Origin: Bradyrhizobium sp. 139
Lineage (GTDB): Bacteria > Pseudomonadota > Alphaproteobacteria > Rhizobiales > Xanthobacteraceae
DNA length: 32,147 nucleotides
Direction: 5' to 3'
Assembly: GCF_023074175.1 (NCBI RefSeq)
Contig: NZ_JADPKS010000109.1
Location: 1 to 32,147, forward strand
Each line of letters starts with the position of its first letter. Position 1 is the first letter of the stretch. A program made the position numbers and the translations under genes. This document shows, in pieces, positions 25,135 through 32,147 of the stretch. The notes beneath the pieces were generated by a model, which was given only the letters and a program-made list of their open reading frames with translations, was not told where the DNA came from and did no database searches.

Positions 25135-26349
25135 TCAGGCCTGCTCCATCACCGTCCGCGTCAGCGTGCTCCGCGCAAACTTCTTCAGCGGCATCGGCTT
25201 GCCGAACAGAAAGCCCTGCACAAGGTCGAAGCCGAGTTCGTTAGCGGCGACGAGGTCGGCGCGGCTCTCGATCCCTTCGGCAACGGTGCGCGTGCCGTAG
25301 CCCTGCGCGAGCTCGACGATGTGACGGCACACCGTGCGCTTCAGCCGATCGCTGCCGCTGCCGGTGATGAAGTGCCGGTCGGCCTTCAACTTGATGAAGG
25401 GGATCTTGTCCAGGTCCATCAGCGACGGCCAGTTGGCGCCGAGATTGTCGATCGACAAGCCGATATTGTGCAGGCGGACCTCGCGTGCGACCTCGGCGAG
25501 GAAATCGAGGTCGCGGATCGCCTCGTCGCTGTCGATCTCGATGGTCAGTCCGCCGAAGGCCGGATGCGTCGGCACGCGGCGGCAGAGATCGCGCACGGCG
25601 TGCGGCTCCTTCAGATACGACGCCGGAAGGTTGATCGAGAGATCGACCTGGCTTTGCCGCTCCAGCAGATAGTGCCAGTCCTGGACGGCGCGCTCGATCA
25701 CGAATTCCGAGAGGTCGCGCAGATGCGGATCGTGCTCTTCGGGAATGAAATAAGCCGGCGGCACCACGCCCCAGGTCGGATGCCGCATCCGCACCAATGC
25801 CTCGGCGCCGCAGCGGATCAGCGTCCGCGCGTCGATCGTGGGCTGGTACCAAAGCTCGAGCCAGCCGGCATGAAGCGCCTCGCCGACATGCACGGCCGGG
25901 CTCGGCGCCGGCTCCTGCGGCAGCAGCATCGCGACGCGCTCCCGCAGCGTCTCCGCGGCAAAGGGCGTGGTCAGTGGCGGCAACATCGCAAGGCCATATT
26001 CCTCGCCGACCTGCTGCACCGCCTTGACGATGATCGACTCGCGGGCGCCCACAGTCAGAACCTTGCCGTCGAACGCCTCGCGCACCAACGTCTCCAGAAA
26101 CCGTCCGGGCTCGATGCCGTCGGCGGCGATGCCGAGCAGGATCAGGTCCGGCAATTCGCTGGTCAACACGGCCTGCAGTTCGTCAGCGCTGGCGCACTCG
26201 CTGGTCACGAAGCCGAGATCCTCCAGCACCTCCGCAAGAAAAGCGCGCAGATGGCGCTTGCCGTCGGCGACGCATGCGCGCGGTGTTACCTTTCGCCGTC
26301 CGAAGGTTTTTGGCCTCCGTCCGGCAAGCTCAACAAGTTCATCGTTCAT
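25135..26349 (-). CDS. REC-EAL protein, probably degenerate cyclic-di-GMP phosphodiesterase
   Basis: A 404-aa cytoplasmic protein. Residues about 23-140 resemble a receiver domain but the phosphoacceptor position is Gly73 (PDLILLGIAADG instead of LLD). Residues about 158-395 form an EAL domain: Glu183-Ala-Leu is present (GAEALVRMRHP), as are Asn240, Glu271, Lys322, Glu358 (AEGIES) and Gln378 (QGFLFGKP). The DDFG metal loop reads DNLG (Asp301-Asn302), so hydrolysis may be weak or lost and the protein may bind cyclic-di-GMP as a sensor. The ATG at 26349 follows GGGAG at nine bases; an ATG at 26358 is also possible. It is monocistronic as far as can be seen. Confidence 0.85.
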   Translation of the reverse strand: MNDELVELAGRRPKTFGRRKVTPRACVADGKRHLRAFLAEVLEDLGFVTSECASADELQAVLTSELPDLILLGIAADGIEPGRFLETLVREAFDGKVLTVGARESIIVKAVQQVGEEYGLAMLPPLTTPFAAETLRERVAMLLPQEPAPSPAVHVGEALHAGWLELWYQPTIDARTLIRCGAEALVRMRHPTWGVVPPAYFIPEEHDPHLRDLSEFVIERAVQDWHYLLERQSQVDLSINLPASYLKEPHAVRDLCRRVPTHPAFGGLTIEIDSDEAIRDLDFLAEVAREVRLHNIGLSIDNLGANWPSLMDLDKIPFIKLKADRHFITGSGSDRLKRTVCRHIVELAQGYGTRTVAEGIESRADLVAANELGFDLVQGFLFGKPMPLKKFARSTLTRTVMEQA

Positions 26350-26632
26350 CGCAAACATCTCCCGTTCCGCGACCGGTGTTAGCGATGGGAGCAGTTTCAA
26401 ATATGGAGGGCTTCAGCCGATTGTTGAATTATCTGGGTAACGTTAAATCCGCCATCACGTCTAAAATTGTCCGGATCTCGTTCGAGAAGTTTTTACGTCT
26501 GCCCGCGCGTGCGCGCAGGAGGTGCGGCAATCCTGCGAGATTTTTGCAAGACGCGGTTTGGCGGCGGGCGCGCGCTGTCCTGTAATCGGACGATGTGTCG
26601 CGCACGCTTCGCCCAATTGAATAACGCACGCC

Positions 26633-27058
26633 TCAATTGCCTGCGGCCTTGTCGTGCTGGGCCATGCCGACCGCCTTGTAGTCATAGGTCGGATAGAACT
26701 CGGTGCGATAGGCACCCCACGCAGTGTCCTCGATGACGCGATTGACCTCGCGCAGCCGCGAGGCCGGCAGGCGCAGCGTGATCACCTGGCCGATGCCCAT
26801 CATCACGTACCAGCTCACGACCTCGACACCGGGCGGCGGAAACGCCTTGTAGAAGCCCTGCTTCTCGAGCTGCGCATTCAGCTCGTTCAACGGGCGGGAT
26901 TGGTCGTGCTTGAAGAACACGGTGAGCAGCACCGCGTTGTCGGCGGTCGGCGCGGCATTGCCTTGCGGCGCCGTCGTCTGCGCCATCGTCGTCGAGGTAA
27001 GCGCCAGCGCGCCTACAAGCAACGTCACCATCGTCACTGTCCGTCGGTTCGATCTCAT
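26633..27058 (-). CDS. Secreted conserved hypothetical protein
   Basis: A 141-aa protein with a clear signal peptide (basic start, hydrophobic MVTLLVGALALTSTTMAQ) and a mature domain of about 100 residues (LLTVFFKHDQSRPLNELNAQ, then RLPASRLREVNRVIED). The very strong SD AAGGAGG fixes the ATG at 27058; longer in-frame starts lack one. The domain looks like a small alpha/beta ferredoxin-like fold, by eye only. I believe it is common in Bradyrhizobium, but no function is known. Confidence 0.75.
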   Translation of the reverse strand: MRSNRRTVTMVTLLVGALALTSTTMAQTTAPQGNAAPTADNAVLLTVFFKHDQSRPLNELNAQLEKQGFYKAFPPPGVEVVSWYVMMGIGQVITLRLPASRLREVNRVIEDTAWGAYRTEFYPTYDYKAVGMAQHDKAAGN

Positions 27059-27389
27059 CGCAACCTCCTTCCCGTCGCTCTTGCGGTGCATCGCAGGATA
27101 CGAGCGACGGCGACGATCGACGAATTCATTTTCGCGCGATGCGCGCATATTTCCACGTCGCGCGTGACAGTTCCGCGACAATGCGTCCGGCTGCGGCGGC
27201 GCAAGTGTGAAGTGCATCACATGTGCCTTGCTGCACCTGCGCTATTGCTGCGCGCAGCCGGTGGTGGGCTGTCGAGGACTACAGCAATGACGATGCGGCG
27301 AATGATCTATTGGTGGTTCAGATTCGTGCTGTCAGGGCGATTTCTCGATCGCTTCCTGAGCCTGCCGCGGGCGCGCTAGCTGTGCGATA
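27059..27389. other. Intergenic region
   Basis: About 330 bases upstream of the secreted hypothetical gene and downstream of the minus-strand 387-aa gene. It should hold the promoter of the former. No clear box, repeat or short gene is seen. Confidence 0.3.
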
Positions 27390-28553
27390 TCAGGTTTGGC
27401 TGATCAATTTGCGAAACGCTGCCGCGCCGTCCTGCACGGCGTCGCGTCCCTTCCAGGCCAGATAGGACAGCTTGCCGCCGAGCGTGTCGTGGCTGCGCAG
27501 CCGGCGCGAGCCGAGAATATGGCCGACATTGGAGGGGAAGCGGCTCACTTCGGCGGACACCAGCGCCGCGATCGCATCCATCAATTGCTGGAGCCGAATG
27601 CCCCATTCGCAACTCTCGATCCCGTCGATGCGGACCTTGAGCGCATATTCGGTGTCGTAGATTTCGGCGAGCAGGTCGCGCGCGACCAGCACCCGGTTGT
27701 GCCGGAGCGCGATTCTCAGAGCGAGGCGCTTGTCGTCGAGCCGGTCGAGCACCATGGGAACCACGCAAGCATAGGGCGTGGCGGCGATGTCGGCCGCGCT
27801 CTTGCTCGCGGCGGGCTTGGTGGCAAGGCGCACCAATTGCCAGGACGTCGTCAAGCGCCTCGCCACCAGCGCCAGCGCAAAGGGCAGCGCGTTCGGGTGG
27901 GACTTCTTGAAGGCATCGAGTTGCGTGGTGATCTGGGCAACCTGGCCGTCGTCGAATTTCGCGATCTTCGCAGGCAGCTTTTCGTTGAATTTCGGCAGCG
28001 CGTCGCCGGCGCGCAGCACATGCTGCATTTTCTTCACGTCGTCGAACGCGGTTGGCGAGGCCGTGTATTGCGTGAGCTTGCCGCGCGCGAACTCGGTGCT
28101 CTCCGCCGAAGCGAGGGTGCTCTCGAGAACCTTGACGACCTTGATCTGGAAGATCGATGCGGTTTTCAGCACTTCCTTCGGGTTGTTGGCGGTGACCTGG
28201 TCGTTGATCGCCTTGATGTAGTCGCGCGCCATGGTCGGCAGCAGGTCGCGGCAGATCCACTCCCAGATCGGGGTCAGCGTGTTGCGCGAAATCCGCCCCG
28301 CATTGGCATGCTCGGGTGCGCCGTCGATCAGGAGCAGTTCGAGCGGCGCGAAGAAGTAGCGTGAGGGACTGGTGGCGCGTGCCTGGGTCGATCCATCCTT
28401 GCGAAACTCGGCGCGCAGGTGGGTCTGGATATCGGCCGAGCCCGGCATGTCGATGCCGCAGAGCTCGAGCCGCTCGAGCTCGCTGAGCAGGCAGCTGCGC
28501 GACAGCGGCGTCAGCCTCTGCAAGAACTCCGACAGCCGATTGATCTCGTTCAT
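27390..28553 (-). CDS. Conserved hypothetical protein (387 aa)
   Basis: A large, mostly helical cytoplasmic protein with no signal peptide or transmembrane segment and no motif I can name. Sequence is well behaved through its length (PIWEWICRDLLPTMARDYIK, FALALVARRLTTSWQLVRLA). The ATG at 28553 is chosen over an in-frame start at 28562; the SD is weak (GAAAGA). It is divergent from the LuxR-type regulator gene with about 350 bases between. I believe orthologues exist across Bradyrhizobium without an assigned function. Confidence 0.7.
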   Translation of the reverse strand: MNEINRLSEFLQRLTPLSRSCLLSELERLELCGIDMPGSADIQTHLRAEFRKDGSTQARATSPSRYFFAPLELLLIDGAPEHANAGRISRNTLTPIWEWICRDLLPTMARDYIKAINDQVTANNPKEVLKTASIFQIKVVKVLESTLASAESTEFARGKLTQYTASPTAFDDVKKMQHVLRAGDALPKFNEKLPAKIAKFDDGQVAQITTQLDAFKKSHPNALPFALALVARRLTTSWQLVRLATKPAASKSAADIAATPYACVVPMVLDRLDDKRLALRIALRHNRVLVARDLLAEIYDTEYALKVRIDGIESCEWGIRLQQLMDAIAALVSAEVSRFPSNVGHILGSRRLRSHDTLGGKLSYLAWKGRDAVQDGAAAFRKLISQT

Positions 28554-28789
28554 GGCACGCAATCTTTCGCAGCGTTTCCCGCAGGCCTGCAGGCCCCATG
28601 CGTGGAGGCATTCGCGCGCTCTCGATCGTGACTAAGGGAAGCAAGTCATTGTTAATTTATCCGTAAAAACCGGGGGGACGGGGGCGCACGCTGGGCAACC
28701 TTGGTTAACGAGGCTTTTCCTTGCCCGCTCGCCCGCTCAAGCTTCGGGCGAATCCTCAACCTTAGCGCGCTCGGAGCCGCGGGCACTCA

Positions 28790-28810
28790 GGCATAAATTG
28801 TGCCTATGCC
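28790..28810. promoter_or_regulatory. Inverted repeat upstream of the LuxR-type gene
   Basis: GGCATA (28790-28795) and TATGCC (28805-28810) form a 6-bp inverted repeat with a 9-base spacer. The sequence GCATAAA in its left arm recurs at 28820-28826, about three helix turns away. It is a candidate operator for autoregulation or for an unknown factor. The rest of the gap 28554-28901 is featureless. Confidence 0.35.
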
Positions 28811-28901
28811 GGTGTTTAAGCATAAAACTGCCAAAATCACCGTAGTCTTACGGAGCAAAAAGTTAATCACACAACGGCCTCGGTTCCGCTAAACGAGTGA
28901 T

Positions 28902-29528
28902 ATGGGGTCACACAACGATACGGCCACCGATTCGCGGCCGTCGGAATGGTTCGAAAGCAGCACTGCTCCGACCGAAGAACTCGATTTCGTCCGCCTGAAC
29001 GCCGTCCGCGCCAAGGCTGCCGACGAGATGGCCTCCGCTATTGCCCGCGAGCTCAACGGTCCCCTGACCGCGCTCCTGCTCTACATGGGCGAGATCAAGC
29101 ATCACAGCGACCAGCTCGCGCCTGTTACGGGCGATCGAGCCTATTTGCAGCGCGTGGTAGAGAATGCGCTGGTGCAGACCGAGCGTGTTTGCGGCCTGGT
29201 CAAGCAGCTTGCCGGCCCTCACAAGGATCCCTTGCCGATCCCCCCGTTCAGGACCGAGGGCGCCGAATTGAACGCCGCCAGCGCGCCGCAGCCGCAGCGT
29301 GGGCCGAGCACCGAGTTGCTGGGCCTATCGGGCCAGAAGCGGCTGACCAAGCGCGAACGCGAGGTGCTGAGGTTGATCAGCGAGGGCTGCTCGAACAAGC
29401 AGGGCGCGCTGCGGATGCAGATCAGCCCGCGTACTTTCGAAAGCCATCGCGCCGAGGCGATGCGCAAGCTCGGTGCGCGCAACACCGCGGAGCTCGTCCG
29501 TGCGGCGCTGCTGCATTCGATCGATTGA
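28902..29528 (+). CDS. LuxR-type regulator with H-box-like N-terminal domain
   Basis: A 208-aa protein. The C-terminal HTH (about residues 148-205) is a standard LuxR/GerE fold (LTKREREVLRLISEGCSNKQ, then PRTFESHRAEAMRKLGA). The N-terminal part is not a receiver. Residues about 44-60 read ASAIARELNGPLTALLLYM, strikingly like the histidine-kinase H-box (IAHELNQPLTAL), with Arg49 in place of the phosphorylated His, and a second helix follows (LVQTERVCGLVKQL). It looks like a DHp four-helix dimerisation domain, unable to be phosphorylated, joined to a DNA-binding domain. The ATG at 28902 has a weak SD (GAGTGA). Its signal is unknown. Confidence 0.82.
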   Translation: MGSHNDTATDSRPSEWFESSTAPTEELDFVRLNAVRAKAADEMASAIARELNGPLTALLLYMGEIKHHSDQLAPVTGDRAYLQRVVENALVQTERVCGLVKQLAGPHKDPLPIPPFRTEGAELNAASAPQPQRGPSTELLGLSGQKRLTKREREVLRLISEGCSNKQGALRMQISPRTFESHRAEAMRKLGARNTAELVRAALLHSID

Positions 29529-29539
29529 GGTTCTGTCTT

Positions 29540-29556
29540 GCGCCGCCGGGCGGCGC
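29540..29556. terminator. GC-rich hairpin between convergent genes
   Basis: GCGCCGCC and GGCGGCGC form a stem of 7-8 base pairs with a minimal loop, 11 bases after the LuxR-type gene stop and before the convergent small gene end. No T run follows, so termination is only suggested. Confidence 0.35.
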
Positions 29557-29587
29557 GATCAAGCCTGAGAGTGGAACCCGATAGCGC

Positions 29588-29839
29588 TCAGAGATAATCC
29601 TCGGCGAAAGGGCGGCGCGCGCGCGACGACGGCCGCAGCGACTTGGGATCTTCCTTCGGTGCGTTCGGAATGATCGTGATGGTCCAGCGTGGAGGCATGC
29701 TCGATTCCTGCTCCAGCACCGAGCGAACGAAACCAGTCACCGTCGCCCCGCCAGACTTCACCGTCGCCGTCCGGCCGTTGAACTGTGCGATGCGGAAGCG
29801 ACGGACCTCTTTCTGGTCCGCAGTCTCATAGGTGAACAT
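29588..29839 (-). CDS. Small hypothetical protein (83 aa)
   Basis: An 83-residue protein with a strong SD (AGGAGGG) before its ATG. The N-terminal 55 residues look like a small beta barrel (RRFRIAQFNGRTATVKSGGA, then VTGFVRSVLEQ, then RWTITIIP), followed by a basic, probably disordered tail. No family was recognised. It is transcribed alone, convergent with the LuxR-type gene. Confidence 0.65.
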   Translation of the reverse strand: MFTYETADQKEVRRFRIAQFNGRTATVKSGGATVTGFVRSVLEQESSMPPRWTITIIPNAPKEDPKSLRPSSRARRPFAEDYL

Positions 29840-30035
29840 GGAAACCCTCCTGGTTTCCGGCGACTATCGCCACCTATGATTAGCCATCTGTGAAAATCCC
29901 AAGCCGTAGAAGTACGGCGGGATTGGCGCGGCTTTCGTCAGAGTGTTTTCGAGCGACATGGACACCGGTTCGCGCAAAGAAAACGCCCCAAACCAGGAAT
30001 CCACAGTTCCGATTCAATCGGAACGGAAATGGCTT

Positions 30036-30413
30036 CTAGCCCTGCGGCTCCTGTGCGCGCGCGGCGGCGTAGGCGGCATCCATCAGGTCCAGGAGATCGT
30101 GGAATTCGGTCTCGTGAAGCGTCTCCGCGGTCTTCTCCAGCCGCAGTGCCAGCGCCGCGAGCCTGACATAGCCGAACGTGCCGGCCGCGCTCTTCAGCGA
30201 ATGCGCTTCGCGCACGATCCTGGCGTGATGCTGTGCGAGCGAGAGCGTGCGGAACAGTTGCAGGCGCGCGCAGGTCTCGGTCCAGAACACGTCGCGCACT
30301 TCACAGGCCCCGTCCTCGCCGATCTCGCGCACCAGCGCTTGGTATGCACCCGGCTCGCGCGCGGGCTCGACATCGACCGTTTTCTGCATCGGCGCGGCGG
30401 TCACTTCAAACAT
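30036..30413 (-). CDS. Stand-alone HPt phosphotransfer protein
   Basis: A 125-aa single-domain protein with the HPt signature AHSLKSAAGTFG, phosphorylated His71. HPt proteins pass phosphoryl groups between receiver domains of hybrid kinases and response regulators. The ATG at 30413 is preferred; an in-frame GTG at 30434 lacks an SD. It lies about 155 bases downstream of the Crp/Fnr gene on the same strand and near cheA, so it may connect to those signalling pathways. The partner kinase is not in the window. Confidence 0.85.
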   Translation of the reverse strand: MFEVTAAPMQKTVDVEPAREPGAYQALVREIGEDGACEVRDVFWTETCARLQLFRTLSLAQHHARIVREAHSLKSAAGTFGYVRLAALALRLEKTAETLHETEFHDLLDLMDAAYAAARAQEPQG

Positions 30414-30569
30414 GGCTCGGCGTGTCCTGGTCACGGTTCGTCTGTCGCGCGGCCTGTACGGCGCGAGGCACGCCCCGTATCTACGGAATTCGAATTTCAG
30501 TTCCGGTAGCAGGACGATCCGTGTTTGCAGGCCGGCGTTAGCCGCCGGTTTACCAAGCCGTGGTGCCGG

Positions 30570-31268
30570 TCAGCGCGGGCCGAGCAGCCGGTCGTACTGG
30601 GCCTTCACCGTGGCGTAGCATTCGCACGCCGTCTGACGCAGGCCGTCGAGGTTGAGGATCTGGATGTGTCCACGACTGTAGTGAATGAAATTGGCCTGCT
30701 GCAACGTATTGGCGACCAGCGACACGCTGTTGCGGCGCGCCCCGATCATCTGCGCCATCGCCTCCTGGGTCAGCAGCAGCCGGTCGTCGCCTGACAGGTC
30801 GTGGGTGTGCAGCAGGCAGCGCGACAGCCGCGACTCCACCGGATGGGCGACGTTGCAGCCCGCCGTCTGCTGGACCTGCGCGTAGACCGCCAGCCCGTGA
30901 CGGGTGAGCAGCGTCCGCAAGGTGCTGCTCTGGTCGGCCGCGCCGCGCAGCCGCTCGAGGTCCATCACGGAGGCGGTACCGGGAACCAGCACGATCGCCG
31001 TGTTCAGCGCGCAGGCATCGCCCATGGTCGAGAGCGTTCCGAGCAGGCTGTCGCGGCCGATCATGGCGACCTGCACATGCTCGCCCTTGGCAAGTTCCAC
31101 CACCAGCGAGATCACGCCGCGGTGGGGAAAGTAAGCGCGCTCGAGCGTCTCGCCGGTCTTCACCAGGACCGCTTCATGCGGCAGATCGATCGTGCGCAAA
31201 TGCGGGCGGATTAATTCGTAATCCTCCGCCGACAGCGCCGACAGGAAACCGTTGGATTGGCGCGCCAT
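30570..31268 (-). CDS. Crp/Fnr-family transcription regulator
   Basis: A protein of about 232 residues with an N-terminal cyclic-nucleotide-binding-type beta roll (residues about 5-130, including ERAYFPHRGVISLVVEL) and a C-terminal winged helix (about 165-205: LTQEAMAQMIGARRNSVSLVA, then LQQANFIHYSRGHIQILN). There are no Fnr-type N-terminal cysteines, so oxygen sensing by an iron-sulfur cluster is unlikely; the cAMP-contact residues are not obviously kept either. The start is uncertain (ATG 31268 or GTG 31331). It is divergent from cheA, 650 bases away. Confidence 0.85.
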   Translation of the reverse strand: MARQSNGFLSALSAEDYELIRPHLRTIDLPHEAVLVKTGETLERAYFPHRGVISLVVELAKGEHVQVAMIGRDSLLGTLSTMGDACALNTAIVLVPGTASVMDLERLRGAADQSSTLRTLLTRHGLAVYAQVQQTAGCNVAHPVESRLSRCLLHTHDLSGDDRLLLTQEAMAQMIGARRNSVSLVANTLQQANFIHYSRGHIQILNLDGLRQTACECYATVKAQYDRLLGPR

Positions 31269-31925
31269 TGTTTCCAAGACTGCCTCCGTCTCGTCAGCCC
31301 GGAACTCAAAGCGAACGGGCCGCTCCTCCACGGGTAAGTTTCATCATGTTCCCGTCGGGATATATTGGCAATTGGGACAAGATGTCCGGTCGCGATGGCG
31401 CCCCTGCTGCACAGTGCGCACACCGGCATGCAGGCTGGTTGCGCCGAGCTGTCGTCACCGCAGGGTTCTTAGCAGGCGTACGTGGCAGGCCCTCACCGCC
31501 GCATAGGCGGTACTAATCGCGGCGGCCGCGAAGTAAGCGTCCGTTTACCGCAAGCGCAGCTCTTGCGGATTTCAGCAGGCGAGCAGCCGACGGCCGCATG
31601 GGCGACCCTGACCGCGAGTGATCTGATTCAATTCGCGCGGCCCATTCGTATCGTCCTTCGCCGGCTGGATTTTTTCGCGCACATCGTAGTGCTGTTATCG
31701 GAGCGTTTACCCTATGGCATCTGTCGCATGAGATGCGGCTCCGCTTTTGCCGAAAAGCGCTACCCCATGCCGTCGAATCGCAAACTTGTCTTCAATATCC
31801 GTATTAGCACGGAGGCTGAAATTAACGGGACCGTGAAAGGGGTTGTCTAACGATCCAGCAGCGAACCTCCGCCGAACTCCAGGTGCGGCTCAGGCGTCGA
31901 AGTCCGGCTCAGTAAGGCGTAACTC
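31269..31925. other. Intergenic region between crp-type gene and cheA
   Basis: About 650 bases with no convincing gene; an open frame at 31482-31850 has poor coding character and no SD. A short palindrome GGACA-AGA-TGTCC (31375-31387) could be a binding site. Promoters for the Crp/Fnr gene and the chemotaxis operon should lie here, but no clear boxes are seen. Confidence 0.35.
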
Positions 31926-32147
31926 ATGGATGATCTGTTGCGGGAGTTTTTGACGGAGACCAGCGAGAGCCTGGACACCGTCGACAATCAGCTGGTGAAG
32001 TTCGAGCAGGAGCCGAACAACGCCAAGATCCTGGATAACATCTTCCGTCTGGTCCACACCATCAAGGGCACGTGCGGCTTCCTCGGACTGCCGCGTCTGG
32101 AAGCGCTGGCGCATGCCGGCGAGACGCTGATGAGCAAGTTCCGCGAC
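31926..32147 (+). CDS. cheA: Chemotaxis histidine kinase CheA, N-terminal part (cut by window end)
   Basis: The first 74 residues of CheA, open at the window edge. They form the start of the P1 phosphotransfer domain: MDDLLREFLTETSESLD, then the phosphorylated histidine His44 in RLVHTIKGTCGFLGL. CheA autophosphorylates on this His in response to chemoreceptors and passes the group to CheY and CheB. The SD TAAGG lies nine bases before the ATG. In Bradyrhizobium such a gene usually heads a chemotaxis operon, expected beyond the window. Confidence 0.9.
   Translation, partial: MDDLLREFLTETSESLDTVDNQLVKFEQEPNNAKILDNIFRLVHTIKGTCGFLGLPRLEALAHAGETLMSKFRD

Noticed and set aside
27376..28644. Minus-strand 422-residue ORF overlapping the conserved 387-aa gene
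   Set aside because: Composition is Arg/Ala/His-rich as in a shifted frame of a G+C-rich gene; the 387-aa frame has normal protein composition.
31482..31850. Plus-strand 122-residue ORF before cheA
   Set aside because: Poor coding character, no SD and no motif; more likely open by chance in G+C-rich DNA.
1..32147. CRISPR arrays, tRNA or rRNA genes, intact insertion sequences
   Set aside because: I looked for regular short repeats, cloverleaf-like segments and transposase motifs and saw none convincing enough to report.

Overview
The window looks like chromosome of a Bradyrhizobium-type alphaproteobacterium (Nitrobacteraceae). This rests on the high G+C content, on recognisable rhizobial gene families (EamA exporter, REC-EAL protein, Crp/Fnr regulator, HPt protein, cheA) and on the codon use at the right-hand end. 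No 16S rRNA or tRNA is visible, so the assignment is an inference. The window splits into a left accessory part (1 to about 24.2 kb), with mosaic strands, decayed genes and a methyltransferase cluster, and a right conserved part (24.2-32.1 kb).

Left part, exported proteins (1-9.9 kb). A minus-strand operon encodes a secreted CxxCH protein, a small protein and a Tat-type tyrosinase. A lipoprotein, a small OB-fold-like periplasmic protein and three unrelated secreted proteases (M6, S8, S1) follow; the S1 and S8 genes overlap by ATGA. From 9.9 to 11.3 kb there are remnants of a thioredoxin-reductase-like oxidoreductase and an epoxide-hydrolase-like alpha/beta hydrolase. At 11.3-14.2 kb lies an unusual fusion: a methanol-dehydrogenase-type PQQ propeller with most of its active-site residues changed, joined to a complete DUF900 serine hydrolase domain. 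From 14.5 to 17.7 kb there are damaged or unknown genes: a DUF4238 gene with three frame breaks, a SRAP fragment and small hypotheticals.

The most interesting block is 17.7-23.6 kb: a Vsr endonuclease, then an A/T-rich control region with a 27-bp palindrome, then six tightly packed or overlapping genes. These encode a 73-aa protein, a C5-cytosine methyltransferase, a GHKL (MutL/MORC/Hsp90-type) ATPase, two proteins of unknown function and a gamma-glutamylcyclotransferase-like protein. It resembles the restriction-modification-linked GHKL ATPase loci known from comparative genomics, but I cannot match the whole gene set to a named defence system. In this copy both the methyltransferase and the ATPase carry a one-base deletion in a G run, so the system is either newly inactivated or the sequence has single-base errors. 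The DUF4238 gene and a small minus-strand gene show the same type of one-base loss.

Right part (24.2-32.1 kb). EamA exporter, a REC-EAL protein with changed catalytic positions in both domains, two conserved hypothetical proteins, a LuxR-type regulator whose N-terminus looks like a histidine-kinase H-box lacking its histidine, a small hypothetical, a stand-alone HPt protein, a Crp/Fnr regulator and the start of cheA. This is a signalling neighbourhood leading into a chemotaxis operon.
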